Source: DATBQN01 sp963755825
GTDB taxonomy: Bacteria > Acidobacteriota > Thermoanaerobaculia > Multivoradales > UBA5704
NCBI GenBank assembly: GCA_963755825.1
Contig: CAVWLA010000003.1
Coordinates: 2,666,001-2,730,000 of the forward strand
Direction: 5' to 3'
Length of the DNA stretch: 64,000 bases
Shown: piece by piece, positions 9,290-19,134 of the stretch
Position numbering within the stretch: position 1 is the stretch's first letter
Layout of the letters: every line of letters starts with the position of its first letter
Program-made: the position numbers and the translations under genes
The notes under the pieces: generated by a model
What the model saw: the letters and a program-made list of their open reading frames with translations, nothing else
What the model was told of the DNA's origin: nothing
The model's database searches: none

Positions 9290-11848
9290 TCACGCAGGCG
9301 AGAACAACGCCGGCCGGCGGTTCCTTCCCCCGCCGAGACCCCGCCGCCGGCGCCGGCTCGCCGCGGCGAGGAGCGCTACCGAGAGGACGGCGCTCGCCGC
9401 CGCCGCGGCGGTGCCGGCGACGAGGCCCGGCGGCCGGTAGGAGAGGGTCAGGCGGCGGGCGCCCGCCGGCACGCGGACGCCGAGGAAGGCGCCGTCGACG
9501 GTGAGGATCGCCGTCTCGCGGCCGTCGGCGCGCGCCCGCCAGCCGGCGACCCTGGGGATCGAGGTGGCGACGAGGGTGGTGCCCGGCGGCAGGGCGAGGA
9601 CCGTCCTCCCCGGCCTGGCGGCGAGGACCGGCAGCGCCCGCGCCGCGCCGGTCAGCCCCGCCGGTTGGAAGCCCCGCGTCTCGTCGGCGAAGAGCGCCAC
9701 GCGGGCCGGGTCGTCGAGCGCCGCGAGGAAGCCGCGGACGCCTGACCGGCCGATGACGACCGCCGAGCCGGGCACGAACCAGCGCGGCAGCGCCCCCGGG
9801 TTCTCGTAGAGGAAGAAAGGGGCGTAGCGCTCGCCGCTCACCAGCACCAGCCGGCGGCTCGGCGGCAGCTCGACGCTCGCGACGACCGCCCGCACGTTCA
9901 AGAAGCGCAGCAGCGGGTGGTCGACGTGGTCGAAGGACGAGAAGTAATGCGACATGGAAGGGGAATAGTCGAAGGCGTCGCCGAGCACCGCGAGGTAGGC
10001 GGCGGGGGCGAGCGGGTTGTGCGGGCGCGGCTCGGCCATGCCGTAGAACGGCAGCATCGACGGGTAGGCGAGGAAGAGGGCGCCCATGGCGCGGAAGGCG
10101 CCGGCCCCCGCGGCCGGCCCGGCCAGCCGCCGCATCTCGGCGACGAACGGCGTCCGCGGATAGAACAGGCCGGGGTCGCCGGCGGGGAGCAGGTCGCGCG
10201 ACCAGGGCACGAGGTCGAGCAGGAGCGCGGCGAAGAGGAGCGCGGTAGCGGCAGGCCGCCGCCAGGATCGACCGGCGTTCAGCCGCCCTTCCGAACCTGC
10301 GTGCCGCCGCCACGCTGGGCCGACGCTCGACTCGGCGAGCGCGATCGCCGCGGCGACCAGCGCCCAGAGGCCGGCGGCCGGCCAGAGCGGGCCGAGCGCC
10401 AGGCTCGCGATGGCGGCGGCGGCGAGGGCGATCCAGATCGCGGCTCGGCGGGCTCGGTGCGAGAAGAAGACGGCGTCGAGCCCGAGGCCGCCGGCGACGG
10501 CGAGGGCGAGGGAGCCGACCGGCAGGAAGCGCTCGAGGGTGAGGGCGCGGAGCGGCCGCACGGCGTCGACCGCCGCGGCGAAGGGGATGAACTTGGCGGC
10601 GAGGAGGAGGGAGACGGCGGCGAAGGCGAGGAGCGGCGCGGCGCGGCGCGCCCGCCCGCGTCCGCCGGCGAGCGCCAGGGCCGCGCCGGCGAGCGCCACG
10701 ACGCCGGTGTAGCCGCTCGCCGCGTTCAGCCAGTCGACCGGGCCGGTGAACGGCGCATGGAACGGCCGTCCCCAGGCGAACGGGTTGAGCGGCGTCAGCG
10801 CCATCTGCCAGCGGCCGAGGTAGAACCAGGTGCGCGGGTCGGCGAGCCCCACCGCGGCCGCCGCCGGCAGGCGCAGCCCCAGCGCCTCCTGGGCGCGCGT
10901 CGAGCTCGGCAGGAGGGCGAGGAAGGGCAGCAGGAGCGGCGCGGCGAAGCCGAAGCCGAGAGCCGCGGCCGCGCCGGCGGCGGCGAGGCCGGAGAGAAGC
11001 CCGCGGCCGGCGATCTGCGGCGTTTGCTGCGTGGGCGGCTTCCGCGGCTTCCGCGCCTTCCGCGCCTTCCGATAACCGAGCCCGCAGACGGCGGCGAAGA
11101 GGCCGCCGATCGCCGCCGTCTCGGGGTGGCCGGAGAGGAGGAGCGCCGCGGTGACGAGGGCGGTGGCGACGATCGTCCGCGGCACCGCGGCCGCGCCGGG
11201 CCGGCGCAGCAGGCGGATGGTGCCGGCGGCGAGCCAGGGGACCCAGGCCGCCGCCGCGCTGTGCGGGAAGATGCCCCAGGCGACGATGCCGCCGCCCAAG
11301 GCGAAGCCGGCGCCGGCGAGGAGGCTGGCGCGCCGCGAGGCGCCGAGGAGGCGCGCCAGGAGGTAGGCCCCCTCGAGCGCGAGGAGGATCTTCGCCGCCA
11401 GCGCGCCGAGGAGGTGGTGCTGAATGGGGAGGAGGCGGCCGGCGAAGGCGGCCGGCGAGAGCGCCGCGGCCTGCGGGTTCGCCCACGGCGAGCTGCCGCC
11501 CTCCAGCAGGTCGGACCACAGCGGCAGCCGGTGGGCGGCGAAGGCGTGGCGGATCTCGAGCTCCCAGGGGAGGAATTGGAAGACCGCGTCGTTCTCGAGG
11601 TCGTGCGGGTCGGGGTGCGCGAGCTGGGGGAAGCCCGGCAGCGACCCGCGCAGCACGTCGGTCGGCGCCAGCAGCCGCCTGCCGCCGAGCCAGGGGGCGA
11701 GGAGGAGGAGAGGGGCTGCGATGCCGCAGGCCATCACCCGCGGCCGCAGCCGGAGCCCCAGACCGCGCGCCAGGAGCCAGGCGGCGGCCTGCGTCAGGGC
11801 GAGCCCGGCGAGGAGCCCGAGCGCCAGCCTGCCGTCCACGGGGATCAT
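9290..11848 (-). CDS. YfhO-like multi-pass membrane protein
   Basis: An 852-residue integral membrane protein with many hydrophobic segments throughout. The early periplasmic-type block (DAVFQFLPWELEIRHAFAAH, then LPLWSDLLEGGSSPWANP) is characteristic of YfhO-type GT-C-like proteins. YfhO of Gram-positive bacteria is proposed to act in glycosylation of lipoteichoic acid, and related proteins accompany surface-polysaccharide genes. A cytoplasmic loop contains a 9-bp in-frame repeat giving KARKARKPRKP (11037-11072). It is followed by the ABC exporter after an 11-bp gap, so the two are probably co-transcribed. A second YfhO-like gene is found at 24573-27182. The donor and acceptor cannot be read from the sequence. 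Confidence 0.75.
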   Translation of the reverse strand: MIPVDGRLALGLLAGLALTQAAAWLLARGLGLRLRPRVMACGIAAPLLLLAPWLGGRRLLAPTDVLRGSLPGFPQLAHPDPHDLENDAVFQFLPWELEIRHAFAAHRLPLWSDLLEGGSSPWANPQAAALSPAAFAGRLLPIQHHLLGALAAKILLALEGAYLLARLLGASRRASLLAGAGFALGGGIVAWGIFPHSAAAAWVPWLAAGTIRLLRRPGAAAVPRTIVATALVTAALLLSGHPETAAIGGLFAAVCGLGYRKARKARKPRKPPTQQTPQIAGRGLLSGLAAAGAAAALGFGFAAPLLLPFLALLPSSTRAQEALGLRLPAAAAVGLADPRTWFYLGRWQMALTPLNPFAWGRPFHAPFTGPVDWLNAASGYTGVVALAGAALALAGGRGRARRAAPLLAFAAVSLLLAAKFIPFAAAVDAVRPLRALTLERFLPVGSLALAVAGGLGLDAVFFSHRARRAAIWIALAAAAIASLALGPLWPAAGLWALVAAAIALAESSVGPAWRRHAGSEGRLNAGRSWRRPAATALLFAALLLDLVPWSRDLLPAGDPGLFYPRTPFVAEMRRLAGPAAGAGAFRAMGALFLAYPSMLPFYGMAEPRPHNPLAPAAYLAVLGDAFDYSPSMSHYFSSFDHVDHPLLRFLNVRAVVASVELPPSRRLVLVSGERYAPFFLYENPGALPRWFVPGSAVVIGRSGVRGFLAALDDPARVALFADETRGFQPAGLTGAARALPVLAARPGRTVLALPPGTTLVATSIPRVAGWRARADGRETAILTVDGAFLGVRVPAGARRLTLSYRPPGLVAGTAAAAASAVLSVALLAAASRRRRRGLGGGRNRRPALFSPA
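11037..11072. repeat. Four 9-bp in-frame repeats inside the YfhO-like gene
   Basis: Units GGCTTCCGC, GGCTTCCGC, GCCTTCCGC and GCCTTCCGA occur back to back. On the minus strand they encode RKA/RKP steps in a basic loop between membrane segments. The 9-bp period would let the copy number vary without changing the frame. Confidence 0.7.
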
Positions 11849-11860
11849 CGCGCCGACTCT

Positions 11861-11916
11861 ATGCGATCGACCCGATACGATCGGCCAGATGCGATCGGGC
11901 CGCTGCGATCCGGTGG
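11861..11916. repeat. Four tandem 14-bp repeats between divergent genes
   Basis: Units start at 11861, 11875, 11889 and 11903; consensus ATGCGATCGGCCCG with a CGATCG core in the first three and CGATCC in the fourth. They lie 12 bp upstream of the YfhO-like start and about 118 bp upstream of the methyltransferase start, in the shared divergent control region. A regulator binding array is possible; no known operator is recognised. Confidence 0.7.
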
Positions 11917-12033
11917 CTAGGTCGCGGGCTCCTCCACGGGTGGCGAAAGCGGCCGCGAGGGCTGCTATCCTACGCGTCGCCCGCCGGTCAGCCGCCCTCG
12001 CCCGCGCCGCGACGACACTGCGGGCCGCTCCCC

Positions 12034-12726
12034 ATGAGCCTCCCCGAACAGCCGCCCGCCTCGCACCCCGAGGGCTATTTCGACCGCGAGTATTTCGAGC
12101 TCCATCCCGGCAAGGTCAAATATCTCGAATACCTGATCGGTCTGCTGCGCGCCTCGGGCGTCGCCGGCGGGCGGGTGCTCGACGTCGGCTCGGGCTACGG
12201 CTTCTTCCTCGCCGCGCTCGCCGACGCCGGCTACGAGCCCCACGGCCTCGAGCTCTCCACCGAGGCGGCGGAGATCGCTCGCCGGCGCACGCCGCGGGCG
12301 ACCGTCGCCGTGGGCAGCGCCGAGGAGCCGTTCCCCTTTCCGGACGGCTACTTCCAGGCGATCACTCTCCTCGACGTCATCGAGCACCTCGACCGCTACC
12401 CCGACACCCTGGCGAGCTGTTACCGCTGCCTCGCGCCGGGCGGCAGATTCTTCGTCATCACCCTCAACTCGGGGAGCCTGGCCCGCCCCATCCTCGGCAA
12501 GAAGTGGAGCTTCCACCTCGATCCGACGCACATCCACATGTTCTCGCGCGACCTGCTGCGCCGCTCGCTGGTCACGGCCGGCTTTCAGCCGCTCACCGTC
12601 ACCACGATGTCGAACTTCTGCTCGGTCGGCGAGGGCAACCCGGTGCTGAAGCCGCTCCGCCGCATCGGCCGCGTCGTCACCACCCCCTGGCTCGGCGACT
12701 CGCTCCTCGCCATCGCCGGGAAGTGA
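12034..12726 (+). CDS. Class I SAM-dependent methyltransferase
   Basis: A 230-residue soluble protein. SAM-binding motif I is seen as VLDVGSGYGFF near residue 49, the acidic end of beta-2 as HGLELS, and the post-I/motif II region as EEPFPFPDGYFQAITLLDVI with IEHLDRYPDTL following. The C-terminal KKWSFHLDPTHIHMFS block is common in methyltransferases of polysaccharide clusters (UbiG/Methyltransf_23-like). The acceptor is unknown; position among glycan genes suggests a sugar or lipid intermediate. It is transcribed away from the YfhO-like gene and converges on the sensor kinase. There is a TATCCT box at about 11969-11974 and no clear Shine-Dalgarno site. Confidence 0.85.
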   Translation: MSLPEQPPASHPEGYFDREYFELHPGKVKYLEYLIGLLRASGVAGGRVLDVGSGYGFFLAALADAGYEPHGLELSTEAAEIARRRTPRATVAVGSAEEPFPFPDGYFQAITLLDVIEHLDRYPDTLASCYRCLAPGGRFFVITLNSGSLARPILGKKWSFHLDPTHIHMFSRDLLRRSLVTAGFQPLTVTTMSNFCSVGEGNPVLKPLRRIGRVVTTPWLGDSLLAIAGK

Positions 12727-12734
12727 GCTTCGGC

Positions 12735-12750
12735 AGAGCGCGACCGCTCT
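12735..12750. terminator. Hairpin between convergent methyltransferase and sensor kinase genes
   Basis: AGAGCG-CGAC-CGCTCT forms a perfect 6-bp stem with a 4-base loop, extended by flanking GGC/GCC with a small bulge, eight bases after the methyltransferase stop. There is no T-run, so termination is only suggested by position. Confidence 0.45.
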
Positions 12751-12799
12751 CAGCCGAGAGCCTCGCCCGATCGCCCTCGCCACCAGCCTTGCGACGGGC

Positions 12800-14413
<1,614 letters not shown>

Positions 14414-14657
14414 CCGAGGTCGCCTCGAAGTAGCGGGGAACTTTCAGACTGTACCTCGTTCGACCTCGCCGATCTGTAGCGCGAACCGTGACGCACCGTG
14501 TAGGACGAATGCCTCCGGGATTCAGGGCTTCCACCGATACCGGGCACCCGCCGCCAACCCCTAGATTGGCATCACCGAGTCGAGGTCCCTCGAAACGCCG
14601 CTCGAATCCTTTGAGCCGCGGAACGAAGATCGGCCGCGGCACGGCTCAGGAGGGTCT

Positions 14658-14974
14658 ATGAACAGGATCGGCCTCAAGACGCTCGCCGTATTGTCCCTCA
14701 CGCTCGGAACCTTGCCGCGGCTGCCCAGGCGCAGACCGTGTTGACGCTCCCCGACACCAGCCAGACCACCACGCTCGATGCCAACGTCAGCGAGCAGGTC
14801 CATGTCGCGGTGCCCGCGACCGTGTCCTTCGCGGTCAACGACGTGACCAGCAGCACGGCGGCGAGCGCCGCCACGGTGAGCGCCACCAGCATCGTGCTGG
14901 CCTCCGCCACCAAGCAGCTGCAGATCTCGATCGAGGCCAATGCGCCCTCCTTCCCTTCCGCGGCGCGCGCCTGA
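14658..14974 (+). pseudogene. Frameshifted gene for a small secreted Ala/Thr/Ser-rich protein
   Basis: A good ribosome-binding site (AGGAGGG) precedes ATG at 14658, and the frame starts like a signal peptide (MNRIGLKTLAVLSLTLG) but stops after 28 codons. Restoring one missing base near 14712 joins it to AAAAQAQTVLTLPDTSQTTT and a 75-residue Ser/Thr/Ala/Val-rich mature part in the next frame, which then ends at 14974; beyond this a third frame stays open to about 15138. So the signal peptide and mature part are in different frames. Either the gene is decaying or the sequence has a one-base deletion. The function of the intact protein is unknown. It sits in a lower-GC stretch before the ice-binding-like gene. 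Confidence 0.55.
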
Positions 14975-15283
14975 CGGCGGTACACGCGCTCCGCATCAGC
15001 CTGCGGCTCGAGACCGCGGGAGCCCTCGTCGCCTTCGAGGCCAGGAACCCTCGCGCCGCCAGCCCCGGGCTCCGGGAGCTCGAGGCCGGGCCCAGCCTCC
15101 GTCATCCCGCCCCGATCGCCGCGCAGCTTGTTCTGCTATGCTGAAGAGCAAGCTACGCTCCCCAACCCGACGAGGATCGACCCTTGCGGCCGCTCCCGCC
15201 CCCGGAGCCGAGGCCTGATCCTGTAGCCGTCGGATCGGACCCATGCTCGCGCCGGCTGTCCTATTCTTTGAAAGAGGCTCCGC

Positions 15284-16078
15284 ATGAAGTTCAAGCTCTC
15301 CCCCGCTCCCCTCCTCTGCATCCTCCTCCTTCTCTGCGGTTCCTCGGCTGCCTGGGCGCAGCTGAGCTCGTTCGCCGTGCTCGGCGGCTCGACGGTGACC
15401 AACACCGCGACACCGACGATCATCACCGGCAACCTGGGGGTCAGCCCGGGCAGCGCGGTCACCGGCTTTCCTCCCGGCACGGTGGTGGGAGGCTCGATCC
15501 ACGCCGCGGACGCGGCGGCGTCCCAGGCGCAGACCCAGCTCACCACGCTGTACGGCGACCTGGCGAGCGAGGCATGCAACACCGACCTGACCGGGCAGGA
15601 TCTCGGCGGATTGACCCTCACCCCCGGCGTCTACTGCTTCTCGACGTCGGCGCAGCTGACCGGGACCCTCACTCTCGACGGGCAGGGCAATCCCAATGCC
15701 GTTTTCCTCTTCAAGATCGGCAGCACCCTCACCACGGCGAGCGCCTCGTCCGTGCTGCTCATCAACGGCGCCTCGAGCTGCGGGCTGTACTGGCAGGTGG
15801 GCAGCTCCGCGACCCTGGGCACCGGCACTTCGCTCGCCGGAAGCATCGTCGCTCTGACCAGCATCACCCTCAACACCGGCTCCGGCGTGACCGGCCGGCT
15901 CCTCGCCCGCAACGGCGCGGTGACGCTCGACGACAACCACGTCAGCCTCTGCAGCGGCGGTCCCGGCCTGCCGCCGCCCATCGCGGCGATCCCCACCCTC
16001 TCCACCGGGGCGATGGTCGGGCTCAGCTGCCTGCTGGCCTGCATGGGCCTCGCGGCTCTCCGCGGGCGAGCGACCTAG
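15284..16078 (+). CDS. Ice-binding-like (DUF3494) surface protein with IPTL-CTERM-type anchor
   Basis: A 264-residue secreted protein. Residues 1-25 are a signal peptide (cleavage after AWA). The body begins LSSFAVLGGSTVTNT and contains TIITGNLGVSPG, LTPGVYCFST and NAVFLFKIGSTLTT, the hallmarks of the DUF3494 ice-binding-like beta-helix; this fold is also used for adhesion or matrix binding, so ice activity is not assured. The C-terminus has IPTLSTGAMVGL, a hydrophobic helix and a basic end (ALRGRA), the layout of IPTL-CTERM sorting tails handled by exosortase-type enzymes in polysaccharide-producing bacteria. No exosortase is in this window. A ribosome-binding site (AAAGAGG) precedes the ATG and a TATTCT box lies about 20 bp upstream. 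Confidence 0.8.
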   Translation: MKFKLSPAPLLCILLLLCGSSAAWAQLSSFAVLGGSTVTNTATPTIITGNLGVSPGSAVTGFPPGTVVGGSIHAADAAASQAQTQLTTLYGDLASEACNTDLTGQDLGGLTLTPGVYCFSTSAQLTGTLTLDGQGNPNAVFLFKIGSTLTTASASSVLLINGASSCGLYWQVGSSATLGTGTSLAGSIVALTSITLNTGSGVTGRLLARNGAVTLDDNHVSLCSGGPGLPPPIAAIPTLSTGAMVGLSCLLACMGLAALRGRAT

Positions 16079-16099
16079 CTCCGCCGAGCGGTCGAGCGC

Positions 16100-18268
16100 C
16101 TAGCGCGCTGGCGTGGCCGCCGCGGCCCGCGCCGCCGGCAGGTACTCGTAGATCAGGTTGGACGGATCGGCGTAGCGCAGGGTGAAGAGGTCGGGTCGCG
16201 CCTCCGCCCAGGCGGACTCCATCGGGAAGGGGAACTCCGGGTAGCGGCCGAGGAGCACCCAGCGGGTGCCGGCGGTGCCCAGGTTGGCGTACCAGGCGTC
16301 GGCCGAGGGATCGACGCGCGGATTGCAGGCGGGGTAGCGCGCCGCGTCGTCGAAGTTCTGGCGGTTGACGTTGACGTAGCGCGCGCGCCGCTGCAGGTAG
16401 AGACCCATCGCCGGATAGACGAAGTAGGTGCCGGGCGCCGAGACGACGTCGACGGCGCCGCTGCCGCCGTGGTGGTCGAGCCACTCCCAGCCGGGGGCGA
16501 AGATCTTCGCCGAGGTCGAGTGGGCGGTCCACTCGCTCTTCAAGGCGCGGTCGCGGTCGGCGACGCGGAAGCGGGCGAGCGCCGGGGCGCCGACGACGGC
16601 GAGCGCCACCGCCGCGATGGCGAGCCCGCGGGCGCGCCGGCGGACGAAGCCGCGGAGCGCCGCCGAGATCGCCAGCGCGGCGAGGCCGAGGTCGATCGCG
16701 CCCAGGATCATCCGCACCTCGTGCGGCATCTCGGCGTGGAGCTGCAGCAGCCCCTGGATGGCGAGGACGAGCGCCAGCGCCCTGATCCAGGCGTCGCTCA
16801 CCCCGCGCTCCTCGGCCATGGCGACGCCGCCGGCGAGCGCGATGGCGACCGCCGGGATGAGGTAGCGGATGTTGGCGAAGATGTTGAGGTTGGCGGCGAA
16901 CGGCACCGCCAGCCAGAAGGCGAGCTCGAAGAGCGCCTGGCTCCCGAGCACCAGCGCCGCGCGGCGCCGCGCGCGGGCGATCCAGAAGGGGAGGGCGAGG
17001 AGGGCGGCGAAGAGGAGGAAGGCCGGCGGTCCGACGCCGAGCTCGAGCGACTGCGGGCGGGTGATGCCCAAGAAGGCGTCGAGGATCTGGCCGTGCCCCA
17101 CCGTCGCCCAGATGTCGATCGGCGAGCCCGGCCGCGGCAGCGCCGGGAGAGCGTGGGTGGGCGGCGGCCCGATGCGCCCCTCGCAGACGATGGCGAGCGG
17201 GCCGGCGCCGGCGGCGATGTTGCGGAGGTAGAAGAAGCTGCCGAGCGCGGCGCAGAGGAGGAGCGCGAGGGCGAGCTGCGGCAGCCGCCGGCGCCAGGCG
17301 CCGCGCGCCGCGGCGACCACCGCCGCCGCGAGCATCAAGGCATACGGGACCCCGAACAGCTTGGCGCCGCAGACGATGCCGAGCCCGGCGCCGGCGAGCG
17401 CGGCGTCCCCCCAGCGCGGCGCGCCCGCGTCGCCCGTCTCGCTGTCCTCGCCCTCTCTCGCCGGCGCCTGCATCCAGCGCAGGCCGAAGAAGGCGGCGGA
17501 GAGGAGGACCGAGGCGAGGAAGATGTCGACGTACTGGGTCGCCGCGAAGCGCACCACCGTCGGCGTCATCGCGACGACGAGGGCGGCGAGCGGCCAGTGG
17601 CGGCGGGCGCCCAGGGCGCGGGCGATGCCGCCGGTGGCGAGCGCCAGCAGCACCCAGTGGCCGAGCGAGGCGAGGTTGACATAGAGCTCGCTGTGCGACG
17701 GCGCCATCCACCACCAGAGCCAGAGCGAGCCGTTCGCCGGCACGAAGCCGTAGTCGTTGACCGGATAGCTGCCGAAGACCGGCTTGAGGTTGCGCTCCTG
17801 CAGCCAGTTGGCGGTCAGCATGAGGTGATACATCAGGCTGTCCCAGGAGAGCGGCGGCCGCACCAGGCCGCGCAGCGCCTCGCTCCCCGCCGCGTGGGCG
17901 GCGAGGAGGGCGAGCGCCGGATGCTCGCGGAGCCGCGCCCAGGCGCGCACGGCGAGGTGCCGCGCCGGCAGCTCGACGGCGGCGCCGCGCGACCCCGGCG
18001 CGCCGCGGCCGGCGCGCAGCAGGAGGACGACGAGGAGGACCAGGCAGCCGAGGGCGAGCTCGATGCGGAGCTCGCCGCAGAGGCCGAGGAGGAGCGCGAT
18101 GGCGAGCGCCTCGGCGGTCGCCGCGAGGAGTGACGCGATGGCGAGCGCCAGCGGATCGCTCTGCGCCTCGTCGCCGAGCAGCCGCAGCGCCGAGAGATAG
18201 CCGGCGAGCGCCAGGAAGGCGAGGGTGATGAGGGTCAGCACGATCCCCATCAGATCGAACAGGAGCAT
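16100..18268 (-). CDS. GT-C-like multi-pass membrane protein, copy 1
   Basis: A 722-residue protein with roughly a dozen membrane segments. After the first four segments comes SWDSLMYHLMLTANWLQ with a WWWMAPSHSEL block, a loop rich in Trp and acidic residues of the kind found in lipid-dependent GT-C glycosyltransferases (ArnT/PMT superfamily). The chain ends in a soluble domain with VDPSADAWYANLGTAG. It is a clear paralogue of the protein at 20257-22488, sharing these blocks in the same order, so the two arose by duplication. Role in polyprenyl-phosphate-sugar transfer is inferred from family and neighbours. It is transcribed divergently from the methyltransferase at 18379. Confidence 0.75.
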   Translation of the reverse strand: MLLFDLMGIVLTLITLAFLALAGYLSALRLLGDEAQSDPLALAIASLLAATAEALAIALLLGLCGELRIELALGCLVLLVVLLLRAGRGAPGSRGAAVELPARHLAVRAWARLREHPALALLAAHAAGSEALRGLVRPPLSWDSLMYHLMLTANWLQERNLKPVFGSYPVNDYGFVPANGSLWLWWWMAPSHSELYVNLASLGHWVLLALATGGIARALGARRHWPLAALVVAMTPTVVRFAATQYVDIFLASVLLSAAFFGLRWMQAPAREGEDSETGDAGAPRWGDAALAGAGLGIVCGAKLFGVPYALMLAAAVVAAARGAWRRRLPQLALALLLCAALGSFFYLRNIAAGAGPLAIVCEGRIGPPPTHALPALPRPGSPIDIWATVGHGQILDAFLGITRPQSLELGVGPPAFLLFAALLALPFWIARARRRAALVLGSQALFELAFWLAVPFAANLNIFANIRYLIPAVAIALAGGVAMAEERGVSDAWIRALALVLAIQGLLQLHAEMPHEVRMILGAIDLGLAALAISAALRGFVRRRARGLAIAAVALAVVGAPALARFRVADRDRALKSEWTAHSTSAKIFAPGWEWLDHHGGSGAVDVVSAPGTYFVYPAMGLYLQRRARYVNVNRQNFDDAARYPACNPRVDPSADAWYANLGTAGTRWVLLGRYPEFPFPMESAWAEARPDLFTLRYADPSNLIYEYLPAARAAAATPAR

Positions 18269-18378
18269 GCGCGGCGATTGATAACACAGGGCGCGAGCGC
18301 GGGGCCAGGCCGGGTGCTATCATCCGCCGCCGCCGCCGGCCGGTGCCGGATGCCTGCGGACGACCGAGAGAACCTGCC

Positions 18379-19134
18379 ATGCGATGGAGCTACGACTCGA
18401 GCGCCAGCGGCGGCATGCTGGCGAGCGCGCGGCAGGCGCTCGCCGAGAAAGGCGCTCTCTACGTGCTCCGCCTCGGCGTCCAGTGGGCGACCTTCCCGCT
18501 GTGGAGCGCCTGGCGCCGGCGCTCTCCGCGGACGTTCACCTGGCAGTCGCGGACCTATCCCTACTTCGACCACCGCTACAACCTGACCTGGAGCAACGAG
18601 CGCGCCGTCGAGGTGCCGATCGTCCGCGAGCTGGTGGCGCGCCACCGCGGGCGGCCCATCCTCGAGGTCGGCAACGTGCTGGCCCACTACGGGCCCATCG
18701 ACCGCGACAGCCACGCCGTCCTCGACAAGTTCGAGCGCGGCCCCGGCATCCTCAACGAGGACGCGGCCGACTTCGCGGCGCCGTCGCGATACGACCTCAT
18801 CGTCAGCATCTCGACCCTCGAGCACGTCGGCTGGGACGAGGAGCCGCGCGATCCGGCGAAGGTGATCCGCACGGTCGAGAACCTCGCCGCCCACCTCGCC
18901 CCCGGCGGCACGCTCGTCGTCACCCTGCCGCTCGGCTACAACCCGCCGCTCGACGCGCTGCTCGCCGCGGGCGCCATCCCGTGGACGCGGCAGACGCAGC
19001 TCAAACGCGAGGGGAACCGCTGGCGCGAGGCAACCTGGAGCGAGGTCGAGGGCTCAGGCTACGGCCGCGGCCGGCCGGGGACCGACGGCCTCGTCATCGG
19101 CCTCGTCGAGAACCTCGAGAGAGTCGAGAGCTGA
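18379..19134 (+). CDS. Class I SAM-dependent methyltransferase-like protein
   Basis: A 251-residue protein starting at ATG (MRWSYDSS); an in-frame upstream ATG at 18343 would add 12 unlikely residues. The SAM-binding strand reads PILEVGNVLAHYGP, with Asn in place of the usual second Gly, and a later block is YDLIVSISTLEHVGWDEEP, followed by LAPGGTLVVTLPLGYNP. These fit the Rossmann methyltransferase fold, though the altered motif I makes activity less certain. Residues 25-45 are hydrophobic-aromatic and may associate with the membrane. Its last 41 bases overlap the 3' end of the oppositely oriented GT4 gene. Confidence 0.7.
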   Translation: MRWSYDSSASGGMLASARQALAEKGALYVLRLGVQWATFPLWSAWRRRSPRTFTWQSRTYPYFDHRYNLTWSNERAVEVPIVRELVARHRGRPILEVGNVLAHYGPIDRDSHAVLDKFERGPGILNEDAADFAAPSRYDLIVSISTLEHVGWDEEPRDPAKVIRTVENLAAHLAPGGTLVVTLPLGYNPPLDALLAAGAIPWTRQTQLKREGNRWREATWSEVEGSGYGRGRPGTDGLVIGLVENLERVES

